Assembly (NCBI GenBank): GCA_028278205.1
Contig: JANQES010000093.1
Coordinates: 1-52,771, forward strand
Direction of reading: 5' to 3'
Length of the DNA: 52,771 nt
From: Rhodothermales bacterium
GTDB lineage: Bacteria > Bacteroidota > Rhodothermia > Rhodothermales > Bin80
Shown: in pieces, positions 32,627 through 40,071 of the stretch
How the letters are laid out: each line of letters opens with the position of its first letter
Position numbering within the stretch: position 1 is the stretch's first letter
Translations under genes and position numbers: made by a program
Notes under the pieces: generated by a model
The model's input: the letters and a program-made list of their open reading frames with translations, nothing else
Databases searched by the model: none
Told to the model about the DNA's origin: nothing

Positions 32627-33149
32627 GGACGCGTTGTTGCTCGTGGGCCGCGTCGGGAAGACCCACGGCGTTCGGGGGGCTGTCAAGGTGATTCCGGAAA
32701 CCGACGATCCGACGCGTTTTGCGGATCTGGAGACGGTTTTTGTGGGGAAAAAGCCTGCCGAGGCTGCGTCCCATACCATCGTCTCGGCGCACCTTCAGCC
32801 TACGAAGCGCGGCCCGGTGGTCGTGCTCAAGCTCGAAGGCATCAATACGGTTGAGGAGGCCGCGTCGCTGCGCCGGCTGATGGTCTTCGCCCGCGAAGAA
32901 GACCTCCCGCCGCTGGCCGACGGCGAGTTCTTCCTCCACGACCTGATCGGCCTGGACGTGCTGACGGATCAGGGCGAGCCGGTCGGGACGCTGAAAGAGG
33001 TGCTGGAACTGCCGGCCAATAACGTCTACGTCGTAGCGCGTTCCGGCAGGCCCGACGCCCTGATTCCCGCCGTGCCCGCCTTCATCGACGCCGTAGACAT
33101 CGAGGGCCGGCAGCTCGTAGTGCGGCCCATCGACGGTCTGTTGGATTAA
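32589..33149 (+). CDS. rimM: Ribosome maturation factor RimM
   Basis: 186 residues from the only ATG (32589). The N-terminal RimM domain starts at about residue 18 (LLVGRVGKTHGVRGAVKVIP); the PRC-barrel follows (about 100-180: FFLHDLIGLDVLTDQGEPVG, LIPAVPAFIDAVDIEGRQLV). RimM helps assemble the 30S head, partly by binding S19. Residues 1-13 are translated from the CAAAATC repeat and have no counterpart in the family, so either translation starts at a downstream TTG/GTG (32632-32643) or the repeat has become the N-terminus. Gene order rpsP-rimM-trmD is conserved. Confidence 0.95.
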   Translation: MEIPNPKSKIQNPDALLLVGRVGKTHGVRGAVKVIPETDDPTRFADLETVFVGKKPAEAASHTIVSAHLQPTKRGPVVVLKLEGINTVEEAASLRRLMVFAREEDLPPLADGEFFLHDLIGLDVLTDQGEPVGTLKEVLELPANNVYVVARSGRPDALIPAVPAFIDAVDIEGRQLVVRPIDGLLD

Positions 33150-33161
33150 CCGAAGCGAGTC

Positions 33162-33857
33162 GTGCGCATTGACATTATGACGGCGTTGCCGGAGATCGTG
33201 CGAGGGCCGCTCCAGCACAGCATCCTGCGGCGGGCCGCCCAGAAAGGCCTGATCGACATCCAGGTGCACGACATCCGCGACTACGCCACAGACAAGCATC
33301 GGCAGATCGATGACTATCCGTACGGGGGCGGCGCCGGCATGGTGCTCAAACCCGAACCGATCTTTGCCTGCATCGAAGCGCTGCAACAGCAGGCCGCCGA
33401 GGCCGGGCAGGCCATCGACGATGTGATCTTTCTCACACCTGACGGGGAGGTTCTCCACCAGAAACTCGCCAACGAACTCTCGCTCAAAAAGCATCTGGTG
33501 CTGCTGGCCGGGCATTACAAAGGCGTCGATCAACGCGTGCGCGATGCCCTGGTTACCCGCGAGATTTCTATCGGCGATTACGTGCTCAGCGGCGGCGAAC
33601 TGCCGGCCCTGGTGCTGGTCGATGCCGTCGCCCGGCTCCTACCGGGCGTGCTGGGCGACGCAACATCTGCGTTGTCTGATTCGTTCCAGGACGATTTGCT
33701 GGACGCGCCGGTGTATACGCGTCCGGCTGCCTTCCGAGGCGCCGGCGTCCCCGACGTGCTGCGTTCGGGCGATCATCGCCGGATTGCGGCCTGGCGCGAA
33801 GAACAACGCCTAGCCAAAACCCGAGAGCGCCGCCCCGATTTACTTGACGATCATTGA
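33162..33857 (+). CDS. trmD: tRNA (guanine-37-N1)-methyltransferase
   Basis: 231 residues, GTG start at 33162. TrmD signature: MRIDIMTALPEIVRGPLQHS, DIRDYATDKHRQIDDYPYGG, GGAGMVLKPEPIF, and the SPOUT knot LAGHYKGVDQRV / GDYVLSGGELPALVLVDAVA. The C-terminal domain ends with RRPDLLDDH. It methylates G37 of tRNAs reading C/G-start codons, using S-adenosylmethionine, and prevents frameshifts. Only 12 bases separate it from rimM. Confidence 0.96.
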   Translation: MRIDIMTALPEIVRGPLQHSILRRAAQKGLIDIQVHDIRDYATDKHRQIDDYPYGGGAGMVLKPEPIFACIEALQQQAAEAGQAIDDVIFLTPDGEVLHQKLANELSLKKHLVLLAGHYKGVDQRVRDALVTREISIGDYVLSGGELPALVLVDAVARLLPGVLGDATSALSDSFQDDLLDAPVYTRPAAFRGAGVPDVLRSGDHRRIAAWREEQRLAKTRERRPDLLDDH

Positions 33858-33918
33858 GCAGGTAAGACGACGATCTGAGGTATTCTCGGCGTTGACACCT
33901 TGCACGACCTTCGGCGCA

Positions 33919-33963
33919 GGTCACTAGTCACTGGTCACTAGAAAAGAACCAGTGACCAGTGAC
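33919..33963. repeat. GTCACTG heptamer inverted repeat
   Basis: Left arm 33919-33940 (GGTCACTAGTCACTGGTCAC) and right arm 33947-33963 (ACCAGTGACCAGTGACC), with a six-base loop. Same family as 35528-35598. Confidence 0.9.
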
Positions 33964-34110
33964 CGACGCCAAGGTTGATGCAACGTGAGATGCTGAGAAT
34001 TCCTGCAGGACGTTCCCTGCTTGCTGAACCACGCGAAGTACGTCGCTCCTTAGAGACGCGGCCGCTGCTTCTTTACTGACAACCCTTTTAACCGAGCAAG
34101 GAGGTGCGTC
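33964..34110 (+). promoter_or_regulatory. rplS 5' leader
   Basis: About 145 bases between the hairpin and the rplS start, containing paired segments (GCTGAGAATTCCTGCAGG; CCTGCTTGCTGAACC) and a strong AAGGAGGTG ribosome binding site just before the ATG. Ribosomal-protein leaders that bind the product are known for L19 in some bacteria. A regulatory role here is only a possibility, and no consensus could be compared. Confidence 0.3.
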
Positions 34111-34473
34111 ATGGCTACAGATATGATGAAGCTAGTTGAGGCGACCCAGTTCCGCGAAAAGGAACTCTCCGCCTTCGAACCGGGCGATACCGTCGCCGTA
34201 CACGTGCGCGTTATCGAAGGTCAAAAAGAGCGCATTCAGGTGTTCCAGGGCGTCGTCATCAGCCTCAAAGGGCGGGGTGCCAGCCGGACCTTCACCGTGC
34301 GCAAACTGTCTCACGGCGTCGGGGTCGAGCGGATCTTTCCGTATCATTCCCCGAAAATCGCGAAGGTGGAAGTCAAACGGCGGGGCCGGGTACGACGCGC
34401 CAAGCTCTACTACCTGCGTAAGCTGCGCGGCAAAGCCGCCCGCATCAAAGAACGGATGCGCGAGACCTCGTAA
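34111..34473 (+). CDS. rplS: Ribosomal protein L19
   Basis: 120 residues, normal length. The family pattern is complete: FEPGDTVAVHVRVIEGQKER, FQGVVISLKGRGASRTFTVR, KLSHGVGVERIFPYHSPKIA and VEVKRRGRVRRAKLYYLRKL. A component of the 50S subunit at the interface with 30S. AAGGAGGTG before the ATG is an unusually strong site for this window. It follows trmD, with a hairpin and leader between, and ends in a clear terminator. Confidence 0.97.
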   Translation: MATDMMKLVEATQFREKELSAFEPGDTVAVHVRVIEGQKERIQVFQGVVISLKGRGASRTFTVRKLSHGVGVERIFPYHSPKIAKVEVKRRGRVRRAKLYYLRKLRGKAARIKERMRETS

Positions 34474-34516
34474 CGGGGTTTGCATCGCCTCTTTCCGATC
34501 CGGCTCGGATCGGTCG

Positions 34517-34552
34517 AACCGCCGGGGCAGTCTCCTGCCCGGCGGTTTGTTG
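34517..34552 (+). terminator. Terminator after rplS
   Basis: AACCGCCGGGGCAG pairs with CTGCCCGGCGGTT (one bulged base), with loop TCTC and a TTTGTTGT tail. Confidence 0.9.
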
Positions 34553-34555
34553 TAG

Positions 34556-34650
34556 TTTGTCCGTAGTCCGTTGTTGGTGGTCCGTTGTTGGGTTTGATTT
34601 CGACGGTGCTGCTTAAGAAAACAACAAACCACGGACTACGGACCACGGAC
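34556..34650. repeat. GTCCGTA/GTCCGTT heptamer inverted repeat
   Basis: Left arm 34556-34596 (TTGTCCGTAGTCCGTTGTTG) and right arm 34619-34650 (AAACAACAAACCACGGACTA). It runs up to the start codon of the mqnA-like gene. Confidence 0.9.
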
Positions 34651-34656
34651 AAAAAA

Positions 34657-35475
34657 ATGCACATTGCGCTCTGGGACATCCCGCCCGCCGACATCTTGTT
34701 CTCCGGCCTGGAGCCAGGAGCGATCTCAGTGCCGCTGGAGGTCGAACGGCACGACGCGCGGACCGCTACCGCGCTCTTATTGCAAGAGCAGGTAGACGTA
34801 GCCTTGCTGCCGAGCATGGTGGTTTTGAGCAACACCGACACGTTCGACGTCTTGCCCGGTGCAGCGTTTTCGACGTGGGCGTATCCCTACGCCCGCTTGT
34901 TGCTGCACCAGGGGATCGAGCACGTCGAGTCGGTGGCGTATGCGTTGCCCTACACGCAAGAGGCCCTCGTGGCGCGTATCGTCTTGCGCGAACACTACGG
35001 CAAAGACCCGTCCTTCATCCCGCTTGAGGGAATCACGACCGAAGGATTGCTCAACGCCGAGTGCGACGCCAGCCTCATCGCCGGCCCTGATGCTCCCTTG
35101 CTTCAGCATGAGCACATGACACTCAACCTGGGGCAAGAGTGGTACGAGTTGGCGAACTATCCGATGGTCTGGGGCCTCTTCGCGACGCTCAAAGACGCCG
35201 CCGCCCCGGTGATGGTCGAGGTGATCCTGCAAGCCATCCGGACCGCCGAGCAACAGCTTCCGGTGTGGACGCAGGCCCGCGAGATGCCGCCGGTCTTGCA
35301 TCGTTTCTACAACGAAGGCCTGCGCCTGCGCTTCGACGACCTCGCCACAGCCAGCCTGACCGAATTCCGTCAATATCTCTACTACTACAACATCACCGAC
35401 GACCTCCCCGAACTGCCGCTCTACGAGTTGCCCGACGATTGGGAAGACGACGCCAAGGAGACGCCGTTGTTGTAG
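34657..35475 (+). CDS. MqnA/MqnD-like menaquinone biosynthesis protein
   Basis: 272 residues from the ATG at 34657, which follows the repeat directly; the open frame upstream is repeat sequence. It has the periplasmic-binding-protein-like fold used by futalosine-pathway enzymes: VDVALLPSMVVLSNTD near 47-62, then LNLGQEWYELANYPMVWGLF near 160-179, typical of chorismate dehydratase (MqnA). It would convert chorismate to 3-[(1-carboxyvinyl)oxy]benzoate, the first step of the futalosine menaquinone route. No other mqn genes are in the window. The N-terminus differs from classic MqnA, so a sister function is possible. Confidence 0.75.
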   Translation: MHIALWDIPPADILFSGLEPGAISVPLEVERHDARTATALLLQEQVDVALLPSMVVLSNTDTFDVLPGAAFSTWAYPYARLLLHQGIEHVESVAYALPYTQEALVARIVLREHYGKDPSFIPLEGITTEGLLNAECDASLIAGPDAPLLQHEHMTLNLGQEWYELANYPMVWGLFATLKDAAAPVMVEVILQAIRTAEQQLPVWTQAREMPPVLHRFYNEGLRLRFDDLATASLTEFRQYLYYYNITDDLPELPLYELPDDWEDDAKETPLL

Positions 35476-35527
35476 GAATCTGTGAGATCGGTTTGTAGTA
35501 TTTTAAGGCGTAGGGCCGGTTTATATT

Positions 35528-35598
35528 GGTCACTGGTCACTGGTCACTGGTCACTGGTCATTAGATAAACCAGTGACCAGTGACTAATGACCAGTGAC
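35528..35598. repeat. GTCACTG heptamer inverted repeat
   Basis: Left arm 35528-35563 has five tandem GGTCACT-type units. The right arm 35569-35598 (AACCAGTGACCAGTGACTAA) is complementary, with a loop of about five bases. Confidence 0.92.
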
Positions 35599-35646
35599 CT
35601 GCCCCAACGGACACACCGGGCACAACGTTAAGGCATACCCCCAGCC

Positions 35647-36102
35647 ATGTCCGAAAGCATCAAAATAATAACCAGCAACCGCCGGGCGCGGCGCGAATAT
35701 CACATCACGGAAACCCTGGAAGCCGGCCTGGCTTTGCAGGGAACCGAGGTGAAGTCGTTGCGCGCAGGGCGGGCTAATTTGCAAGACGCCTTTTGCAAAG
35801 TCGAAGGCGGCGAGGTGTTTATGGTCAACGCCCACATCTCGCCTTACAGCCACGGCAACCTCAACAACCACGATCCGCTGCGGCCTCGCAAGCTGCTCTT
35901 GCACAAACGTGAGGTCGGCAAGCTCAAAAAGGCGACCCAGCAGAAAGGCTTCACCATCATCCCGCTCAAACTCTACTTCAAAAACGGCATTGCGAAGGTC
36001 GAGATCGGACTGGCGCGGGGCAAAAAGCTCTACGACAAACGCGCCGACATCGCCGAACGCGATACCCAACGCCGCCTCGACCGCACCCTCAAAAATTTTT
36101 GA
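35647..36102 (+). CDS. smpB: SsrA-binding protein SmpB
   Basis: 151 residues, normal length. Family motifs: NRRARREYHITETLEAGLAL, QGTEVKSLRAGRANLQDAFC, NAHISPYSHGN, RPRKLLLHKREVGKL and the C-terminal LARGKKLYDKRADIAERD. It binds tmRNA and brings it to stalled ribosomes; the lysine/arginine-rich tail enters the mRNA channel. The tmRNA gene itself was not recognised in this window. Confidence 0.97.
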   Translation: MSESIKIITSNRRARREYHITETLEAGLALQGTEVKSLRAGRANLQDAFCKVEGGEVFMVNAHISPYSHGNLNNHDPLRPRKLLLHKREVGKLKKATQQKGFTIIPLKLYFKNGIAKVEIGLARGKKLYDKRADIAERDTQRRLDRTLKNF

Positions 36103-36120
36103 AATTCGCCCGCGAATTTC
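36091..36120 (+). terminator. Hairpin after smpB
   Basis: A perfect nine-base stem GAAATTCGC / GCGAATTTC with a two-base loop, preceded by AAAAATTTTT and followed by AAAA. It overlaps the smpB stop codon and is 19 bases before tyrS. It may attenuate rather than fully stop transcription. Confidence 0.6.
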
Positions 36121-36138
36121 AAAATCCGCCATCGGTCC

Positions 36139-37365
36139 ATGTTTTTACCCGTCGAAGAACAGCTTGCGCACATCCGGCGCGGTGTCGAAGAGATCGTGCC
36201 GGAGGAAGAACTCGCCGATAAACTCATCGCCTCGGCCAAGACCGGCAAGCCGCTCGTGGTCAAGCTCGGTTGCGATCCGAGCCGGCCCGACCTGCACCTT
36301 GGCCACGCCGTGGTGTTGCGCAAGCTGCGTCAGTTTCAGGATCTCGGCCACCAGGCCATCCTCATCGTCGGCGATTTCACGGGCATGATCGGCGATCCGA
36401 GCGGCCGGTCCAAGACGCGCCCGCCGCTGACGCTCGAAGAGACGCGCATCAACGGGGAATCTTATTTCAAGCAAGCCACCAAAATTCTCGATCCCGACAA
36501 GACCCGGATCGTCTACAACTCGGAGTGGCTCGATGCGATGAGCTTCCGCGACGTCATCAAGCTGGCCGGCAAATACACCGTCGCACGGATGCTCGAACGC
36601 GACGAATTCGAAGCGCGCTACAAACGCGGCGAGCCTATCGGCGTTCACGAGTTTCTCTATCCGCTGGCCCAGGCCCAGGACTCCGTCGCCATCGAAGCCG
36701 ACGTCGAACTCGGCGGGACGGATCAGAAGTTCAACCTGCTCGTCGGGCGCACCATTCAGCAGGCCAGCGGCATGGCGCCGCAGGTGTGCATCACGCTGCC
36801 CATTCTCGAAGGCCTCGACGGCGTCGAAAAGATGTCGAAATCGCTCGACAACTACGTCGGCATCGACGAGGCGCCGGAGCAGATGTACGGCAAGGTGCTC
36901 TCGATCCAGGACCGTCTCATCTATCGCTATTTCGAACTGGCCTCGGACGCGCCCACGGAAGACTTACCGCGCCTGAAGACCTTCGCCCACGAAAACCCGC
37001 GCGACGCCAAGCACGACCTGGCATTGACCATCGTGCGGATGTATCACGGCGAAGAGGCGGCGCGGGCTGCCCGCGCGCATTTCCAGCAGACGGTCATCGA
37101 CAAGAAGGCCCCCGACGAGATGCCGGAGTTTCAGCCCACGCTGCCCGAAGGCAACCATATCGGGCTCCTGGCCTTGATGACGCAGGCGGGCCTGACGAAG
37201 TCTAACGGGGAGGCGCGCCGCATGGTGCAGCAGAGCGCGGTATCTATCGACGGCGAAAAAATCTCCGATTTTCGGCTCGACATCGACCTGAGCGCGCGGG
37301 CGCCGTTCGTGCTCAAAGTGGGCAAACGCCGTTTTGCCCGCATCGTGTGGGAGGGGGAGGATTAG
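36139..37365 (+). CDS. tyrS: Tyrosyl-tRNA synthetase
   Basis: 408 residues. Class I signature HLGH at about 51-54 (DPSRPDLHLGHAVVL) and KMSKS near 231-235 (EKMSKSLDNYVGI). Specificity region LYPLAQAQDSVAIEADVELG and GGTDQKFNLLVGR. A C-terminal S4 RNA-binding domain occupies about 340-408 (LLALMTQAGLTKSNGEARRM). It attaches tyrosine to tRNA-Tyr. The longer insert and HLGH instead of HIGH fit the second bacterial subgroup (TyrZ-like). It follows smpB closely. Confidence 0.96.
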   Translation: MFLPVEEQLAHIRRGVEEIVPEEELADKLIASAKTGKPLVVKLGCDPSRPDLHLGHAVVLRKLRQFQDLGHQAILIVGDFTGMIGDPSGRSKTRPPLTLEETRINGESYFKQATKILDPDKTRIVYNSEWLDAMSFRDVIKLAGKYTVARMLERDEFEARYKRGEPIGVHEFLYPLAQAQDSVAIEADVELGGTDQKFNLLVGRTIQQASGMAPQVCITLPILEGLDGVEKMSKSLDNYVGIDEAPEQMYGKVLSIQDRLIYRYFELASDAPTEDLPRLKTFAHENPRDAKHDLALTIVRMYHGEEAARAARAHFQQTVIDKKAPDEMPEFQPTLPEGNHIGLLALMTQAGLTKSNGEARRMVQQSAVSIDGEKISDFRLDIDLSARAPFVLKVGKRRFARIVWEGED

Positions 37366-37458
37366 GAGTTGGAGAGCCGGGGAAGGCGGTGCCTTATGCG
37401 GAACTCTATCCGGTATGGGTATGGGAGTGTGGATGATTCCTGGCAATGAGCTTTTCCA

Positions 37459-37612
37459 AGTCCCGTAGGGACGGCCTGTTTGTAGCAATCTCGTTTCAAA
37501 ATAAAAGCAAGCCCCGTAGGGGCGGCCTGTTGTTCTTGAACAGGTCGCTCCTGACGGAGCTTTCTTTTTTGTGCCATTCGAAGCTACAAACAGGGCGCCC
37601 CTACGGGGCTTG
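37459..37612. repeat. Copies of the (G/T)CCCCGTAGGGGCGGCCTGTT module in direct and inverted order
   Basis: TCCCGTAGGGACGGCCTGTT (37460 onward) and CCCCGTAGGGGCGGCCTGTT (37512 onward) are direct copies. CAGGGCGCCCCTACGGGGCT (37591 onward) is inverted, and a partial AACAGGTCGCTCCTGACGGA lies at 37539. The associated GTTTGTAGC / GCTACAAAC ends are also inverted. Each module has its own CCCGTAGGGG mini-palindrome. The rest of the 37366-37883 gap has no convincing gene; it should hold the promoter of the GWxTD genes. Confidence 0.85.
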
Positions 37613-37883
37613 TTCATTCAAAGCCTTGTTGCTCATCCTGAACGCGTGCGTAGTCTGGCCGGGACGCCGGGAGGGGAGGCCGGGTGGTTGACGGATTCGG
37701 CAGGGCAGAAAAAGGGATCCTTCTGTTTGGACTAAGTATAATATTGGCTGGATTTAGAGAAATTGGCTGCTGCCGCGACGTTGGCGCAGATGGGCGCCGG
37801 TGTGAAATTTGCGGCTATCGATGGTGTTTGACCATCACGGTATCGAGAGCGCCCGCCCCGACGCTCGTTGGATGGAGGCGACT

Positions 37884-40025
37884 ATGGGACAACGGTACTA
37901 CCGTTTAGTTTTTTCTTTCCTTCTTTTTCTTCTCTTGCTCCCCGGCGGATTGCGCAGTGCCGTCGCCCAGCAACAAAAGAACCTCGACGTCTGGTTCGAG
38001 CGGGGCATGACGGCCTATGAAGAGGCGCGCTACGACGATGCCGTGGAAGCGTTCAACTGGGTCGCCAGGCGTGACCGCAAGCGGGCCGAGGCGCAGTACA
38101 TGCTGGCGCTCACCCACCTCGCCGTCGGTGATGTGAAGGCTGCCGATAAGGCCATCGTGCGTGCCTTGAGGCGAGAGCCGGAGAACGTCAAATATCTCTC
38201 GTTGCAACTCCAACTCGGCTTCCCCAGAGATCGGATCCTGGCCTTGCGTGAGCAGAAAAAACACGATCTGGCTACGAAGATCCTCGCCCTTGACCCCGAC
38301 AACGTGCATGCAAATTTGCGGCTTGGGATTGAGGAATCGATGGAGTTTTTCGATTTTCGCAAGCGGGTAACCATGCCCGATTATGAGGCTGAGTTGACCG
38401 ATCCCTTTGATCTTGAGGCACAACGAACCATAGGCAACAACATACTTGACAAGAGCAAAAGGGCGGACAAAGGGTATCCCCGTGCCATCGAACACTACGA
38501 ACGCGTGCTGGCAGCCGATCCGGCGTTCCGTCTGATCTATACCCAACTGGCCTTCCTGTACGCCGCCCAGGACGATTATGCGTCCATCGAGGAGTTGGCG
38601 CAGGCCATGCATGGGTATTTTCCGCAGGATCCGTACACCTGGCTTTACCTGGGCTATGCCAGGTATCGGTTGGGGAAGATGGAGGCAGCCTGGGCGCATT
38701 TCCAGGTAGCCCGCAGCCTCATGCCGCCGGCCATGCGCGCGGTTTTCGAAGACGTGACGCGCCTGATGAGCGCCGAGGACAAGGCGCGCGTCGATCAGGA
38801 TCCCAGCTTCGACCCGGCGGCGTTCTGGAAGCGCAACGATCCACGCTTGCTGACGGGCTATAACGAACGCTGGATGGAGCACTACGCCCGGCTCGTCTAT
38901 AGCGCGCTTTTATACAGCGAGCCGAGGGTCGATCTAGAGGGGTGGAATTCGGATCGAGGCCGTGTATACGTCCGCTATGGGCCGCCGGAGAACGAGTACT
39001 TTCTCTCGAATGCCGTCGAACATTGTATCTCTGTCCTGGCGACCATCACAAACTTTCACATCTTCGAGTATCCGGATGTCCGCCTGGCTTTTGGCAATTC
39101 GCAGCCTCGTTTGAATGAATATCCGCTGTATAGCCCCTGTTCCAACGACGGTTTTCTGCTGGACTACACCCTCGTAGCCAAAGAGGTTTTTCGCAGAGAA
39201 CCAGAGCGTTTCGAGCGCGCGCGAGGGACGTATCCGTATCTCGTCAATGTCTTCAAAGGCCCCGCCGACCAGGCCGATGTGCTCGTGCCCTACGGCATTC
39301 CGGTGCCCTTCAATCCCGAAAGCGATAGTCTCCGGCTGCACACCGGCGGCTTCGCCATTTCAGACGACGGGCTTGTGGACGAGGCCCGCCGCGCCCTCAC
39401 CGCGCTCGACCCCCGGCAGATCCGCGCCTTCGCCGAAGACACGTTCTGGGTCGATGTTCATCATCTGCGGGTATCGCCCGGCAGCCACGAAGTCTCTATT
39501 GAGTACGAGATGGATCCAGGCGAAATCGTCGGATTTCAACGAAGCGACGTTGAGGTGCCGGACTTTAGCAGCGAGGCGCTGCAACTGAGCGACGTGCTGC
39601 TGGCCTACGGCGTCGAGGAGGCGCCGGGCGTCAGCACCGAGGGCCTGATTGCGCGCAACGGCTTTGTGATCACGCCGGCGCCCTGGGGCGTCTACCGGGC
39701 CGGGCAGCCGCTCTACTTCTACTTCGAGACGTACAACCTGAGCCGGGATGCCGGCGGCGCGACGCGCTACAATGTGGAGGCGGTGCTGGTGGAGAAACGC
39801 GATGAGAAAGGGCTTAGAGACCTGATTCAGCAGGCGTTCGGCGCCAGAGAGCGGGTGGGGGTGTCGGCCGAGTTTGAGGAGACCGGCACCTCGCGCGACG
39901 AAGGGCAATACCTGATACTCGACACGCGCGATCAGCCCGTGGGCACCTATGTTTTGGCGGTGCGAGTGACGGATGATCGAACGAGTCAGACCGCCGAAGC
40001 GCAACGCACGGTTATTCTCGAATAA
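37884..40025 (+). CDS. Secreted TPR protein with a GWxTD-like domain, paralogue 1
   Basis: 713 residues from the ATG at 37884, chosen because GGAGG (37874-37878) precedes it. Signal peptide 1-28 ending AVAQ. TPR-like repeats occupy about 30-330 (FERGMTAYEEARYDDAVEAF, KAIVRALRREPENVKYLSLQ). A GWxTD-like region follows near 310-370, with FWKRNDPRLLTGYNERWMEH and GWNSDRGRVYVRYGPP at about 352. The rest looks beta-rich. GWxTD proteins are known in Bacteroidota and Acidobacteria without a firm function. It is the first of three tandem paralogues, 46 bases before the second. Confidence 0.85.
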   Translation: MGQRYYRLVFSFLLFLLLLPGGLRSAVAQQQKNLDVWFERGMTAYEEARYDDAVEAFNWVARRDRKRAEAQYMLALTHLAVGDVKAADKAIVRALRREPENVKYLSLQLQLGFPRDRILALREQKKHDLATKILALDPDNVHANLRLGIEESMEFFDFRKRVTMPDYEAELTDPFDLEAQRTIGNNILDKSKRADKGYPRAIEHYERVLAADPAFRLIYTQLAFLYAAQDDYASIEELAQAMHGYFPQDPYTWLYLGYARYRLGKMEAAWAHFQVARSLMPPAMRAVFEDVTRLMSAEDKARVDQDPSFDPAAFWKRNDPRLLTGYNERWMEHYARLVYSALLYSEPRVDLEGWNSDRGRVYVRYGPPENEYFLSNAVEHCISVLATITNFHIFEYPDVRLAFGNSQPRLNEYPLYSPCSNDGFLLDYTLVAKEVFRREPERFERARGTYPYLVNVFKGPADQADVLVPYGIPVPFNPESDSLRLHTGGFAISDDGLVDEARRALTALDPRQIRAFAEDTFWVDVHHLRVSPGSHEVSIEYEMDPGEIVGFQRSDVEVPDFSSEALQLSDVLLAYGVEEAPGVSTEGLIARNGFVITPAPWGVYRAGQPLYFYFETYNLSRDAGGATRYNVEAVLVEKRDEKGLRDLIQQAFGARERVGVSAEFEETGTSRDEGQYLILDTRDQPVGTYVLAVRVTDDRTSQTAEAQRTVILE

Positions 40026-40071
40026 GAACCTGATTTGCAATCACCAGAAACTCACTTGACGGACGCGAACG

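Noticed and set aside
31095..33533. 812-codon Gly/Phe-rich open frame opposite ffh, rpsP and rimM
   Set aside because: The Gly/Phe/Ser repeats are the antisense of the Ala/Glu S16 tail; the plus-strand genes are certain.
34556..34656. Possible small gene or upstream start for the mqnA-like protein
   Set aside because: The extra residues are translated from the heptamer hairpin and the ATG at 34657 fits the family start better.
35598..37883. Searched for tmRNA near smpB and a T-box or other tRNA-sensing leader before tyrS
   Set aside because: No tRNA-like ends, tag sequence or T-box motif were recognised; the smpB-tyrS gap is only 36 bases.
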